From assembly GCF_027213715.1 (NCBI RefSeq), contig NZ_JAPWGM010000006.1:62001-126000 (forward strand): DNA of 64,000 nucleotides, in the 5' to 3' direction. The notes beneath the pieces were generated by a model. The model was given only the letters and a program-made list of their open reading frames with translations. It had not been told where the DNA came from and searched no databases. Position 1 is the stretch's first letter, and each line of letters begins with the position of its first letter. Source of the stretch: Pedobacter punctiformis (GTDB taxonomy: Bacteria; Bacteroidota; Bacteroidia; Sphingobacteriales; Sphingobacteriaceae). Positions 36,893-46,734 of the stretch are shown one piece after another. The position numbers and the translations under genes are program-made.

Positions 36893-39800
36893 ATGAACAA
36901 AAAATTTACTAGGCTCATTAAGCGCAAGCTTATGACGAGGGAGCGTGCAATCAAAATTGGCGCTTTATCCCTGGCTTTGGGTTTAACCTTTAGCGCATCC
37001 GCAGATGCAATAAACATTAATTCCAGTACGCCAATTGCCAAAAAAGAACTGAAAAGCGCTGTTGCAGACATTGTAATCAGGGGTATTGTTAAAGATGAAA
37101 GCGGGTCAGGGATTCCGGGGGCAAGTATTAAAGTAAAAGGATCTTTAACCGTTGCCGTTACCGATGTAAATGGTGCATTTAGCATTAATGTACCATCTGA
37201 ATCAGCTGTATTAATTATTTCTTACGTAGGTTATGAGCCGAAGGAAGTAACAGTTGGCAGCCAAAAAAACATTTCCATTCAACTTGCTCCAAGCTCAAAA
37301 GCTTTGGAAGAAGTTGCGGTTGTAGGTTTTGGCACGCAGCGTAAGGTTTCTTTAATCGGAGCACAATCTACTATTAATTCAAAAGAGTTAAAACAACCCG
37401 TAGCGAGTGTAACACAATCATTAGCCGGTAGAATTGCCGGTGTGGTTGGTGTACAAAGAAGTGGAGAGCCAGGTAGAAGTTCAGCTGATATCTGGATTCG
37501 TGGTATTGCTACTTTTAGCGGTTCAAGTGCACCCCTGGTTTTGGTAGATGGTGTTGAGCGTTCAATCACTGCAATCGATCCGGAAGATATTGAATCTTTC
37601 ACTGTTTTAAAGGATGCATCCGGTACAGCCGTTTACGGGGTTAGAGGTGCCAACGGTGTAATCATTGTTAAAACTAAAACGGGTAAAGTGGGTAAACCCT
37701 CTATCTTTTTTGATTACAATGAAGGGATCAGCACATTTGTCAAACATCCGGAATCACTAGATGGAGTAAATTATATGAATCTTGCCAATGAAGCATTGAC
37801 CGGAAGAGGTCAGGTAGCAAAATACTCGCAAGATTATATTAACAAAACCGCATCTGGTGCTGATCCATTGGTTTACCCTAACGTAAACTGGATGAATGAG
37901 TTATTCGATAAATACAGCAGTACCCGCAGAGCCAATTTAAATGCAAGTGGTGGGGTTGATAATGCGCAGTATTATGTATCGCTAGCTTATTACAATGAAG
38001 GTGGTTTCTTAAAAACGGATGATTTAGCACAATACAATTCGGCTTTAAATTATACCCGTTACAACTTTACCAGTAACCTGAACCTGAAATTAACCAATAC
38101 CACCAAAATGGATTTGGGTATTCAGGGTTATGCGTCTACAGGGAACTATCCTGGTGAAAATACAGAAGATATTTTTCGTTCAGCATTGGATGTATCTCCT
38201 GTTGAGTATCCTAAAATGTATCCAGGCGGTTTAATCCCTGGCCGGTCATCAAATGGTGGTTTCCGTAACCCTTATGCCGATTTAACCAGAAGAGGTTACC
38301 GTACCGAATTTAAAAACCAGTTGTACACCAACCTGAGGTTAACCCAGGATTTAAAAATGGTTACCGAAGGTTTAACGGCTACAGCTATGGTGGCTTTCGA
38401 TTCATATAATGAAAATTTCACCAGAAGATCGAAAAGAGAAAGCACTTATTTCATTAAAGACATCAACAATCCTTACAAAGCAGATGGTTCTTTAGATTTG
38501 TTTCAATCTTTTACCAGCGGTGGTAATTATTTAAGTTACGAACCATCGAGATATGGCAATAGGAAATTTTATACAGAAGCAGCTGTTAATTACGATAGGG
38601 CTTTCGGAAAACATCGCGTTGGCGGATTAATTTTAGGTTATACCCAGGATTATACCAATCCATTTGCCGGAGATTTTACTTCATCAATTCCCGAGCGTTT
38701 TATTGGCGTTGCAGCCCGTGCAACTTACTCTTACGATGACCGTTATTTTGCAGAGGCTAACTTTGGCTACAACGGATCCGAATTATTCTCTCCAAATAAA
38801 AGATACGGAACTTTTCCGGCATTCGGTATCGGATGGATTCCATCAAACGAAAAGTTTTGGGAGTCAATGAAAAGTACCATTTCTTTCTTAAAATTTAGGT
38901 ATTCTGATGGGGTTACCGGTATTGGTAAAATCTCTGATGCAAACTTAGTCGGCAGAAGATTTGCGTATTTAACCCTTGTGTCTGACGGTGCTGCTGGTTA
39001 TCAGTTTGGCAAAGGTTATGATAATGGAATTAGCGGTATCAATGTTTCCGATTATGGCGTAGATGTAGTTTGGGCCGAATCGCGTAAACAGGATTTAGGT
39101 ATGGAGGTTAGGACGTTAAAAGATAATTTATATTTAATTGTCGATTTATTTAAAGAACAACGTACAGGTATTTTCTTTCAGCGTCAGTCTATTCCAGGTT
39201 ATGTTGGGTTAACGAATCAGCCTTATGGTAACTTAGGCGAGGTTGATAACCGCGGTATTGATGCCACTTTAGAATATAACTTCAAAGTTGGTCAGGTAGA
39301 TTTTGGAATCAGGGGAACATTTACTTATAATAAAGATAAAATCCTGAAAGACGACCGTCCAATTCAACCTTATCCGTGGATGAGCCGCATCGGAACCAAT
39401 GTATTATCGAGATTTGGTTATGTAGCAGAGAAACTTTATGATAGTCAGGCAGAAATTGATGCGAGCGCAGCACCAGGATCAAAAAGTAATTTAAGACCGG
39501 GCGACATTAAATACAAAGATTTAAACAACGATGGTTTAATTAATGATTACGATAAAGCGCAGATTGGCAGAGGTGACGTTCCAAATAAAGTTTACGGTTT
39601 TGGCCTGAATGTATCTTACAAAGGATTTGCTTTATCTACCTTTTTCCAGGGGACACATGGAGCTGATATTTTGCTGGGTGGTTCAGGAATATTTCCATTC
39701 AACGGTGGCGGTGGCTTAAGTAATGCTTACAGTGTTGCTCTTGACCGCTGGACACCTTCGAATCCTAATCAAAATGCATTTTATCCTCGCCTGGCTTATG

Positions 39801-40087
39801 GCGAAGCCGATAATACCAACAATACTTTAGAAAGTTCGTGGTGGGTTAAAGATGTGAATTTCCTGCGTTTAAAATCAGCGCAGTTAAGCTATAACCTTCC
39901 AACAAAATTTGCTCAGAAAATATACCTTAAAAACGCAGCAATTTATTTAATCGGTAGCAACTTGCTAACGTTCAGCGATTGGAAACTTTGGGATCCGGAG
40001 CTTAACACCAACAGTGGTGGCAGAGCAAACGGTGCTAAATATCCAATCAACAGAACATTATCCCTGGGTATAAATGTTAAATTTTAA
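36893..40087 (+). CDS. SusC-like TonB-dependent transporter (pair 4)
   Basis: This 1064-residue transporter has an unusually long basic N-terminus (MNKKFTRLIKRKLMTRERAIK) ahead of the hydrophobic signal ending FSASADA; an internal ATG at residue 14 is a possible alternative start. The carboxypeptidase-regulatory-like domain is at about 63-140 (IRGIVKDESGSGIPGASIK), followed by LEEVAVVGFGTQRKVSLIGA and the plug with VLKDASGTAVYGVRGANGV. The C-terminal half has YKDLNNDGLINDYDKAQIG and ends LSLGINVKF. No operator lies in the 44 bp before it, so it should be read through from 34404. Its susD starts 12 bp after it. Confidence 0.95.
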   Translation: MNKKFTRLIKRKLMTRERAIKIGALSLALGLTFSASADAININSSTPIAKKELKSAVADIVIRGIVKDESGSGIPGASIKVKGSLTVAVTDVNGAFSINVPSESAVLIISYVGYEPKEVTVGSQKNISIQLAPSSKALEEVAVVGFGTQRKVSLIGAQSTINSKELKQPVASVTQSLAGRIAGVVGVQRSGEPGRSSADIWIRGIATFSGSSAPLVLVDGVERSITAIDPEDIESFTVLKDASGTAVYGVRGANGVIIVKTKTGKVGKPSIFFDYNEGISTFVKHPESLDGVNYMNLANEALTGRGQVAKYSQDYINKTASGADPLVYPNVNWMNELFDKYSSTRRANLNASGGVDNAQYYVSLAYYNEGGFLKTDDLAQYNSALNYTRYNFTSNLNLKLTNTTKMDLGIQGYASTGNYPGENTEDIFRSALDVSPVEYPKMYPGGLIPGRSSNGGFRNPYADLTRRGYRTEFKNQLYTNLRLTQDLKMVTEGLTATAMVAFDSYNENFTRRSKRESTYFIKDINNPYKADGSLDLFQSFTSGGNYLSYEPSRYGNRKFYTEAAVNYDRAFGKHRVGGLILGYTQDYTNPFAGDFTSSIPERFIGVAARATYSYDDRYFAEANFGYNGSELFSPNKRYGTFPAFGIGWIPSNEKFWESMKSTISFLKFRYSDGVTGIGKISDANLVGRRFAYLTLVSDGAAGYQFGKGYDNGISGINVSDYGVDVVWAESRKQDLGMEVRTLKDNLYLIVDLFKEQRTGIFFQRQSIPGYVGLTNQPYGNLGEVDNRGIDATLEYNFKVGQVDFGIRGTFTYNKDKILKDDRPIQPYPWMSRIGTNVLSRFGYVAEKLYDSQAEIDASAAPGSKSNLRPGDIKYKDLNNDGLINDYDKAQIGRGDVPNKVYGFGLNVSYKGFALSTFFQGTHGADILLGGSGIFPFNGGGGLSNAYSVALDRWTPSNPNQNAFYPRLAYGEADNTNNTLESSWWVKDVNFLRLKSAQLSYNLPTKFAQKIYLKNAAIYLIGSNLLTFSDWKLWDPELNTNSGGRANGAKYPINRTLSLGINVKF

Positions 40088-40099
40088 GAATCAGAAATC

Positions 40100-41920
40100 A
40101 TGAAAAAATATATTTGTATTGCATTTGTAGCTTGTTTAACCCTTGCTACATCCTGTAAAAAAGGTTTCTTAGATCAGGTACCTAATGATAGGTTAACCCT
40201 TGACGAGACTTTTACCAACCGTGCTACGGCAGAAAAATTTTTAGCTAATGTTTATAGTCTTATTCCGGATGAGTTTGGCCAAAGAGACCCTGATGTAGGC
40301 AGAAGTGCCGGTATATGGACGGGTGCTGCCGATGAAGCAGAATTTGTTTGGGGATTTAACCAGGCCAACAATGTAAATATTGGAAGCTGGGATGCGAACT
40401 CCGGTTTTGTAAATGGTTACTGGAATAACTTTTACAGAGGTATCCGTTCAGCAAGTTTCTTTATGGCTAATATTGACCGCGTTAATCAGGATATTACCCC
40501 TCAGTTAATTACGCAATATAAAAATGAGGCAAGAGCATTAAGAGCAATCTATTATTTTTACTTAGTTCGTATTTACGGCCCGGTAATTATTTTAGGCGAA
40601 GATGTAATCGAGCCTGATGCACCTTCAGAGAGCATTCGTTTACCAAGAAATAGCTTCGATGAATGTATCAACTACATTACTGCTGAACTTCAGGCAGCGG
40701 CCGATAATTTGCCGGTTACACCAATAAACGATAGAAATTATGGTAGAATAACAAAAGGTCAGGCCCTGGCTTACCGTTTACAAGCTTATCTTCTGGCTGC
40801 AAGCCCACTTTATAACGGTAATGCCGATTTAGCTAATCTTAAAAACAAAGATGGTAAGCAACTGGTTAATCAAACTTACGATGCAGCCAAATGGAAAAGA
40901 GCATCCGATGCTTATAAAGCTTACATTACTCAATTTGTTCCGGGTACTTATAGCCTGTACAAAAAGAATAATTCATCAGGTACTTTCGATCCATATTTAT
41001 CATGTCGTGATATCTTTTTAGATAAATTCAACAATGAAATTATCATGTCGAGATTAGACGCATCAATCGAGGGCAGACAATATGAAATGACGCCATACCA
41101 CAGTGGCAAAGCTTCTGAAGTTAGAGGTTCGGCTGGTTTAGGCGCAACCCAAAATCAGGTTGATGCATTTTTTACAGCGAATGGACGTAGTATTGATGAT
41201 CCGGCTTCAGGTTATGTGAATACGGGTTTTACAGATTATAAAGCCCCTGGAAGTCCGATTGCAACCAATACCTTCAATCAGTGGGTTAACCGCGAGCCAC
41301 GTTTCTATGTTAATATTACTTACCATAACAGTGTTTGGTTAAATACCTCGTTCGGTAACATCATTACAGAATTTAACAATAATGGCAACTCTGGTAAAGC
41401 AACCGGCGGTAATGATTATACCGTTACGGGTTATGCGGTAAGAAAAGCAATGGGTTTAGGCAACTGGAGAGAAAGTAATCGTGCCTGTATCCTTTATCGG
41501 GTAGGTAATTTATTTTTAGATTATGTTGAAGCATTAAATGAATCAACCCCGGGCGATGCTGACATTTTAATTTACTTAAACCAGATCAGAGAAAGAGCAG
41601 GTATCCCAACTTATGGTGCGGGTGCCGGCCAGATTCCTGCTCCGGGAGATCAGGCGGCCATGAGAACGGCAATCAGAAAAGAACGCAGATCCGAACTCGC
41701 TTTTGAAAACGTAAGGTTTTTTGATACCAGAAGATGGAAAATTGCCGAAACAACAGATAACGGTCCAATTTACGGTTTGAACATTACCAAGAACCTGCCG
41801 GAATTTTTAACCGTAGTTCCTTTTGAAACCAGGGTATTTAACAAAAGACATTATTTATTCCCAATTCCATCAAAAGATGTGAATTCTGATGACTTAATGG
41901 TACAAAACCCAGGCTGGTAA
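40100..41920 (+). CDS. SusD-like outer-membrane glycan-binding lipoprotein (pair 4)
   Basis: At 606 residues this is the longest SusD-like protein in the window. The lipobox is in TLATSCKKGFLDQVPND with cysteine 19. SusD helices include YKNEARALRAIYYFYLVRIYGPVIIL, and the C-terminal part has RKERRSELAFENVRFFDTRRWKIAE and ends QNPGW. An extra region around residues 300-440 (SGKASEVRGSAGLGATQNQ..., VNITYHNSVWLNTSFGN) accounts for the length. It partners the susC directly upstream and is followed by a stable hairpin before the glycosidase gene. Confidence 0.93.
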   Translation: MKKYICIAFVACLTLATSCKKGFLDQVPNDRLTLDETFTNRATAEKFLANVYSLIPDEFGQRDPDVGRSAGIWTGAADEAEFVWGFNQANNVNIGSWDANSGFVNGYWNNFYRGIRSASFFMANIDRVNQDITPQLITQYKNEARALRAIYYFYLVRIYGPVIILGEDVIEPDAPSESIRLPRNSFDECINYITAELQAAADNLPVTPINDRNYGRITKGQALAYRLQAYLLAASPLYNGNADLANLKNKDGKQLVNQTYDAAKWKRASDAYKAYITQFVPGTYSLYKKNNSSGTFDPYLSCRDIFLDKFNNEIIMSRLDASIEGRQYEMTPYHSGKASEVRGSAGLGATQNQVDAFFTANGRSIDDPASGYVNTGFTDYKAPGSPIATNTFNQWVNREPRFYVNITYHNSVWLNTSFGNIITEFNNNGNSGKATGGNDYTVTGYAVRKAMGLGNWRESNRACILYRVGNLFLDYVEALNESTPGDADILIYLNQIRERAGIPTYGAGAGQIPAPGDQAAMRTAIRKERRSELAFENVRFFDTRRWKIAETTDNGPIYGLNITKNLPEFLTVVPFETRVFNKRHYLFPIPSKDVNSDDLMVQNPGW

Positions 41921-41945
41921 TGATTAGTTAATAAGGATGATTTCA

Positions 41946-41976
41946 GGTTGTGCCCGCTAATTTGGCAGGCACAACC
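41946..41976 (+). terminator. Hairpin between susD (pair 4) and the glycosidase gene
   Basis: GGTTGTGCC and GGCACAACC form a 9-bp G/C-rich stem around a 13-base loop. No T-run follows. It occupies the same position, after susD, as the hairpin at 17827-17872. Confidence 0.6.
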
Positions 41977-42049
41977 CTGATTTCTCTTGCCCTTGAAGTC
42001 ATCATTAATCATCATAACTGGTTTTTAAATATTGAAGAAATCATTCCAA

Positions 42050-44215
42050 ATGAAGAAAATCAACTTTTATGCAGCCCTTGCTGCTGCTGTTTTTATCTGC
42101 GGGCAAAACAATGTCTTCGCTCAGCTAAAAACAAAAGAAAAAACATCCTTTCAGGCTTCAGCACCATGGAGCCCTGATTACGATATCCGTGCAGATATTG
42201 CCATGGTTTACGGTATAAACGATGATGGCGGCAAATTTGAAGAACGTGTAAAAAGTTACCGGGATAAGGGTTACGAAGTACAATTTATGACCGGAATTGC
42301 CTGGGGACAGTATAAAGATTATTTTCTGGGCCAATGGGACGGCAAAAAACACCTGGATGAAGGTCAGGTTATGCGCAATGGCGAAACCATTTGGCATGGC
42401 GAAAATGTGCCCTACATTGTGCCTTCCGAAAATTTTTTAGCCTATATGAAAACCCATGTTAAAAGGGCTATTGACGCAGGTGTTACCGCAATATATCTGG
42501 AAGAACCTGAATTTTGGGCTAGAGCAGGTTACGGCAAAGCTTTTGAAAAAGAATGGCAGGCTTACTATGGTTTCCCCTGGATGGCGCAACACGAATCACC
42601 TGAAGCAACTTATCTGTCATCCAAATTAAAATATCAGCTTTATTTTAAGGCTTTAAAAGAGGTTTTTAGCTACGTAAAATCTTACAGCGAAAGCAAAGGA
42701 AAAAGAGTTAAATGTTATGTGCCAACACACTCATTAATTAACTATTCGTCCTGGCAAATCGTAAGTCCCGAAGCCAGTTTGGCCAATCTGGAAGGAATGG
42801 ACGGCTACATTGCTCAGGTATGGACCGGAACATCAAGAGAGCCTATATTTTTTAATGGTATAGAAAAGGAAAGAGTATTTGAAAATGCTTTTTTAGAATA
42901 CGGTTCGATGGTTTCGATGACCGCCCCAACCGGAAGGAAGATTTTTTTCTTAACCGATCCGATAGAAGACAGAACCAGATCATGGGATGACTACAAAGTA
43001 AATTATCAGGCCACTTTTACAGCACAACTGCTGTACCCAATGGTTGATAATTATGAGATTATGCCCTGGCCAAACCGCATTTATAAAGGTAAATTTAAAG
43101 TAGAAGGCCAGACAGAAAAGCAACCTATTTCTCCTGCCTATGCCACACAAATGCAGATCATGGTTAACTCGCTTAATCAAATGCCCCTGTCAAAAAATAA
43201 GTTGAATGGCAGCCATGGCATTGGCGTTTTATTATCAAACTCAATGATGTTTCAGCGCTTTCCAACACACGCAGGTTATGATGATCCTCAATTGTCTAAT
43301 TTTTATGGAATGGCTATTCCTTTATTAAAAAGAGGCATTCCCGTAGAAACCGTTCACATCGAAAATCTGGCCAATAAAAATACGCTGAAAGATATTAATG
43401 TGCTGATTATGAGTTATGCGAACATGAAGCCACTATCAGCCGATTACCATAACGAGCTGGCCAAATGGGTTAAAAACGGAGGTACACTTTTATATTACGG
43501 AAGAGATAATGATCCTTTTCAAAACGTAAAAGAATGGTGGAATACCAATGGAAATACATACAAAGCACCATCCGAACATTTATTTAAACAACTGGGTATT
43601 AATGTAACCGAAGGCGTTATCGAATATCAGGCGGGAAAAGGAAAGGTGTTTCTGGTTAGAAAAGATCCTAAAGAACTGGTGATGCAAACCAATGGTGATA
43701 CTGAATTTTTAGCCACTGTAAAAAAAGCATATGAAAAAAGCGGAAAGGAATTAATTACAAAAAACAATTTTGTTTTAGAACGCGGACCATTTACCATTGC
43801 TGTGGTTTTAAACGAAATTAAAGATGAACCGATGATTTTAAACGGACAGTTTATTGATTTATTTGACCCCGCGCTACCTGTGCTTGAACAAAAAACGATT
43901 CAGCCCGGTACACAAGCTTATCTTTACGATATTAATAAAGCCGAAAACAAGGGCAAGCCACAAGTATTGGCTTCTGCATCAAGAGTAACCAATGAAGTGG
44001 TGGGCAAAAAACAATATTCATTTATTGCAAAAAGCCCGGCTAAAACCAATAACATGATGCGGATTTTATTACCCGTAAAACCATCGGGTATTACTGCAAA
44101 AACCAAAGGCCAAAATTTATCCCTGACTCAAAATGTTTGGGATGAAAAATCTAAAACCCTGTTACTGGGATTTGAAAACTACAGTGAAGGTGTAGAGGTT
44201 AGCATCAATCTGTAA
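42050..44215 (+). CDS. Exported probable TIM-barrel glycoside hydrolase with GH42-like layout
   Basis: From the ATG at 42050 (an in-frame TTG lies upstream at 42032) the product is 721 residues with the signal peptide MKKINFYAALAAAVFICGQNNVFAQ. Residues about 45-345 look like a TIM barrel: DIRADIAMVYGINDDGG, YEVQFMTGIAWG, AGVTAIYLEEPEFW, VKCYVPTHSL, DGYIAQVWTG, FENAFLEYGSMV. Glu 151, 152 and 154 in IYLEEPEFW are candidates for the acid/base. Residues about 390-560 resemble the Rossmann-like domain after the barrel in GH42-type enzymes (NVLIMSYANMKPLSADYHNELAKWVKNGGTLLYYGR). A beta-sandwich ends the protein. No named family is certain; GH42-like or GH164-like (beta-mannosidase) are possibilities. 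GH92 follows at 17 bp. Confidence 0.7.
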   Translation: MKKINFYAALAAAVFICGQNNVFAQLKTKEKTSFQASAPWSPDYDIRADIAMVYGINDDGGKFEERVKSYRDKGYEVQFMTGIAWGQYKDYFLGQWDGKKHLDEGQVMRNGETIWHGENVPYIVPSENFLAYMKTHVKRAIDAGVTAIYLEEPEFWARAGYGKAFEKEWQAYYGFPWMAQHESPEATYLSSKLKYQLYFKALKEVFSYVKSYSESKGKRVKCYVPTHSLINYSSWQIVSPEASLANLEGMDGYIAQVWTGTSREPIFFNGIEKERVFENAFLEYGSMVSMTAPTGRKIFFLTDPIEDRTRSWDDYKVNYQATFTAQLLYPMVDNYEIMPWPNRIYKGKFKVEGQTEKQPISPAYATQMQIMVNSLNQMPLSKNKLNGSHGIGVLLSNSMMFQRFPTHAGYDDPQLSNFYGMAIPLLKRGIPVETVHIENLANKNTLKDINVLIMSYANMKPLSADYHNELAKWVKNGGTLLYYGRDNDPFQNVKEWWNTNGNTYKAPSEHLFKQLGINVTEGVIEYQAGKGKVFLVRKDPKELVMQTNGDTEFLATVKKAYEKSGKELITKNNFVLERGPFTIAVVLNEIKDEPMILNGQFIDLFDPALPVLEQKTIQPGTQAYLYDINKAENKGKPQVLASASRVTNEVVGKKQYSFIAKSPAKTNNMMRILLPVKPSGITAKTKGQNLSLTQNVWDEKSKTLLLGFENYSEGVEVSINL

Positions 44216-44232
44216 ACAAACGAAACACACAA

Positions 44233-46503
44233 ATGAAATTTAAATTAACAACAATAGGTTTATGCTGTATGTTGGTGGCCAAAGGGTTGTTGGCGCAACA
44301 GCAGGATTTGGTACATTATGTAAACACACTACAAGGTACAAACTCCAAACACGAATTAACAAGGGGAAATACATACCCCACAACAGCCCTGCCTTTTGGA
44401 ATGCACACCTGGTCGCCGCAAACCGGTAAAAATGGTGATGGGTGGAAATACCAATACTTTAAAGATAAAATCAGAGGGTTTCAGCAGGCGCACCAGTGCA
44501 GCTCATGGACAAGAGATTATGCTGTTTTTTCTTTTATGCCGGTAACTGGTCAATTGGTGGTCGATGAAAATAAACGGGAAGCTAAATTTAGCCATGCAAA
44601 TGAGATTGCTAAACCCAATTATTATAAAGTAAAATTTGATAACGGAATTACAACAGAAATTTCTCCTTCAGAACGGGGAGCACATCTGCGGTTTACTTAC
44701 CCAAAAGGAGAAAAGAGCTTTTTAATTTTGGATGGTTACACCCGTTTAAGCGGCGTTAAAATTGATGCGAAACAAAATCGGATAACCGGATATGTAAATA
44801 ATGGAGAGGGTTTTAAAGAAGGCTGGAAAAGTTATTTCGTTGTTCAGTTTGATCAACCGATTAAAGCATATGGAACCTGGGAGAATAAAAAAAATACCAT
44901 TAATGCAGATTCAACCTTTGCGGACGGTTTAGGAAAAGGGGCTTATGTTGAATTTAATGCCGGAGCAAAAGTTCAGGTTAAAACCGCTTCATCTTACATT
45001 AGTTTGGAGCAGGCCGAATTAAACTTAAAAACAGAATTAGGAAAAGATAAAACTTTAGAACAAACTAAAGCCAATGCTGCGGCTGTATGGAATAAATCAT
45101 TAGGTAAAATTTTGGTTGAAGGAGGATCGCAAGCAGATACCGAGACTTTTTATTCTTGCTTTTTTAGGGCGAGTTTATTCTCCAGAAAATTTTATGAATT
45201 GGATGAGGCTGGCAAACCTTATTATTTCAGTCCTTACGATGGCAAAGTTCATCCAGGTTATATGTTTACTGATACCGGCTTTTGGGATACTTTCAGGGCA
45301 CAATTTCCTTTAAATACTTTAGTACAACCCGAAATGCATGGCCGTTATGTTAAAGCCATGCTTGATGCCTACGAACAATGCGGATGGCTGCCTTCGTGGT
45401 CTTTTCCGAGCGAAGCAGGCAGTATGATTGGTAACCATGCCATTTCTTTGCTAACGGATGCATGGGCAAAGGGAATAAGAACATTTGACCCTAAACAGGC
45501 TTTGGAAGCATATTTACACGAAGCAACGAATAAAGGGCCCTGGGGACCCGCGAATGGGAGAGACGGCTGGAAAGAATATTATCAGTTAGGTTATGTTCCT
45601 TATCCTAAATACAGAGAGGCCACAGCTAAAACCTTAGAATATGCTTACGATGATTACTGCGCTTATGAACTGGCAAAAATGACCGGGAATAAGTATTACA
45701 TGGATATTTTTGAACGCCAGATGTATAACTACAAAAATGTTTACGATCCGGGAACCAGGTTTATGAGAGGGCGTAATGTGAATGGACAGTGGACCTCAAA
45801 ATTTGATCCGATTGAATGGGGCGGACCATTTACCGAAGGAAATGCCTGGCACTGGCAGTGGTCGGTTTTTCAGGATACCAAGGGCCTCATTAATTTAATG
45901 GGCGGAAATAATCAGTTCACTTCAAAACTCGATTCCGTATTTACCGAGCCCAACAAAGTTAATGTTGGAAGTTATGGCGGTATGATTCATGAAATGACCG
46001 AGATGGTGATGGCCAATATGGGGCAATATGCTCATGGAAACCAGCCTATACAACACATGGTGTATTTGTATAATTATGCCAACCAACCCTGGAAAACGCA
46101 ATTTCATGCCCGTGAGGTAATGAGAAAGCTATACGATGCAACAGAAAACGGTTATCCGGGTGATGAAGATCAGGGGCAAACCTCTTCGTGGTATGTGTTA
46201 AGCGCTTTGGGTTTTTACAGTGTAACCCCAGGCACAGGAGAATATGTAATTGGAAGTCCGGCATTTAAAAAGATCACTATTAATCTGGAAAACGGAAAGA
46301 AGTTTATTATTGATGCTGTAAGAAACGATGCCTCAAACGTATACATTAAATCAGCTTCGTTAAACGGAAATACTTATACACGTAACTTTTTAACCCATCA
46401 GGATATTTTAAAAGGTGGAGTATTAAAACTGGAAATGGACAACAAACCTGCATTAAACAGAGGCTTGCTGGAAAGCGATAAACCATTTTCATTAAGTAAG
46501 TAA
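44233..46503 (+). CDS. GH92 alpha-mannosidase (first copy)
   Basis: GH92 enzymes are calcium-dependent inverting exo-alpha-mannosidases. The 756-residue protein has a signal peptide (MKFKLTTIGLCCMLVAKGLLAQ) with no clear lipobox. Family features: GNTYPTTALPFGMHTWSPQTG, IRGFQQAHQCSSWTRDYAVFSFMP, GYMFTDTGFWDTFRAQFP, WGGPFTEGNAWHWQWSVFQD with probable catalytic acid Glu 535, GNQPIQH (602-608) and PGDEDQGQ with Asp 644 and Asp 646 as the likely base pair. GNQP replaces the GNEP form of the best-studied alpha-1,2 enzymes, so linkage specificity may differ. It closes the long LacI-controlled unit, 17 bp after the TIM-barrel gene. Confidence 0.95.
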   Translation: MKFKLTTIGLCCMLVAKGLLAQQQDLVHYVNTLQGTNSKHELTRGNTYPTTALPFGMHTWSPQTGKNGDGWKYQYFKDKIRGFQQAHQCSSWTRDYAVFSFMPVTGQLVVDENKREAKFSHANEIAKPNYYKVKFDNGITTEISPSERGAHLRFTYPKGEKSFLILDGYTRLSGVKIDAKQNRITGYVNNGEGFKEGWKSYFVVQFDQPIKAYGTWENKKNTINADSTFADGLGKGAYVEFNAGAKVQVKTASSYISLEQAELNLKTELGKDKTLEQTKANAAAVWNKSLGKILVEGGSQADTETFYSCFFRASLFSRKFYELDEAGKPYYFSPYDGKVHPGYMFTDTGFWDTFRAQFPLNTLVQPEMHGRYVKAMLDAYEQCGWLPSWSFPSEAGSMIGNHAISLLTDAWAKGIRTFDPKQALEAYLHEATNKGPWGPANGRDGWKEYYQLGYVPYPKYREATAKTLEYAYDDYCAYELAKMTGNKYYMDIFERQMYNYKNVYDPGTRFMRGRNVNGQWTSKFDPIEWGGPFTEGNAWHWQWSVFQDTKGLINLMGGNNQFTSKLDSVFTEPNKVNVGSYGGMIHEMTEMVMANMGQYAHGNQPIQHMVYLYNYANQPWKTQFHAREVMRKLYDATENGYPGDEDQGQTSSWYVLSALGFYSVTPGTGEYVIGSPAFKKITINLENGKKFIIDAVRNDASNVYIKSASLNGNTYTRNFLTHQDILKGGVLKLEMDNKPALNRGLLESDKPFSLSK

Positions 46504-46585
46504 TAATGACTAATTATTTGAAAAACAGAGGGACGAACATAATCACAATAAGGTGGTTGATTATCCAAAACTTTTTATAATTTCA

Positions 46586-46597
46586 TAAATCGTTTTA
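46586..46597. promoter_or_regulatory. LacI-type operator O5
   Basis: TAAATCGTTTTA has the same one-base departure from the palindrome as O1. It lies about 140 bp before the ROK kinase gene. A separate perfect palindrome ACCTGATCAGGT is at 46675-46686. Confidence 0.5.
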
Positions 46598-46734
46598 CCT
46601 GTTCAAATGAAAATATAATTTATTGTAAAACAGCAATCTGCACAAAGACTATGCTGAATAAAATAAGGCATTAAACCTGATCAGGTAAAAATTAAGAGTA
46701 TTAACAGATAGAATTAGCAGCGTTTGGTTTTTTA

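Noticed and set aside
42032..42049. Upstream TTG start for the TIM-barrel enzyme
   Set aside because: The ATG at 42050 gives a clean signal peptide, and TTG is an unlikely start here.
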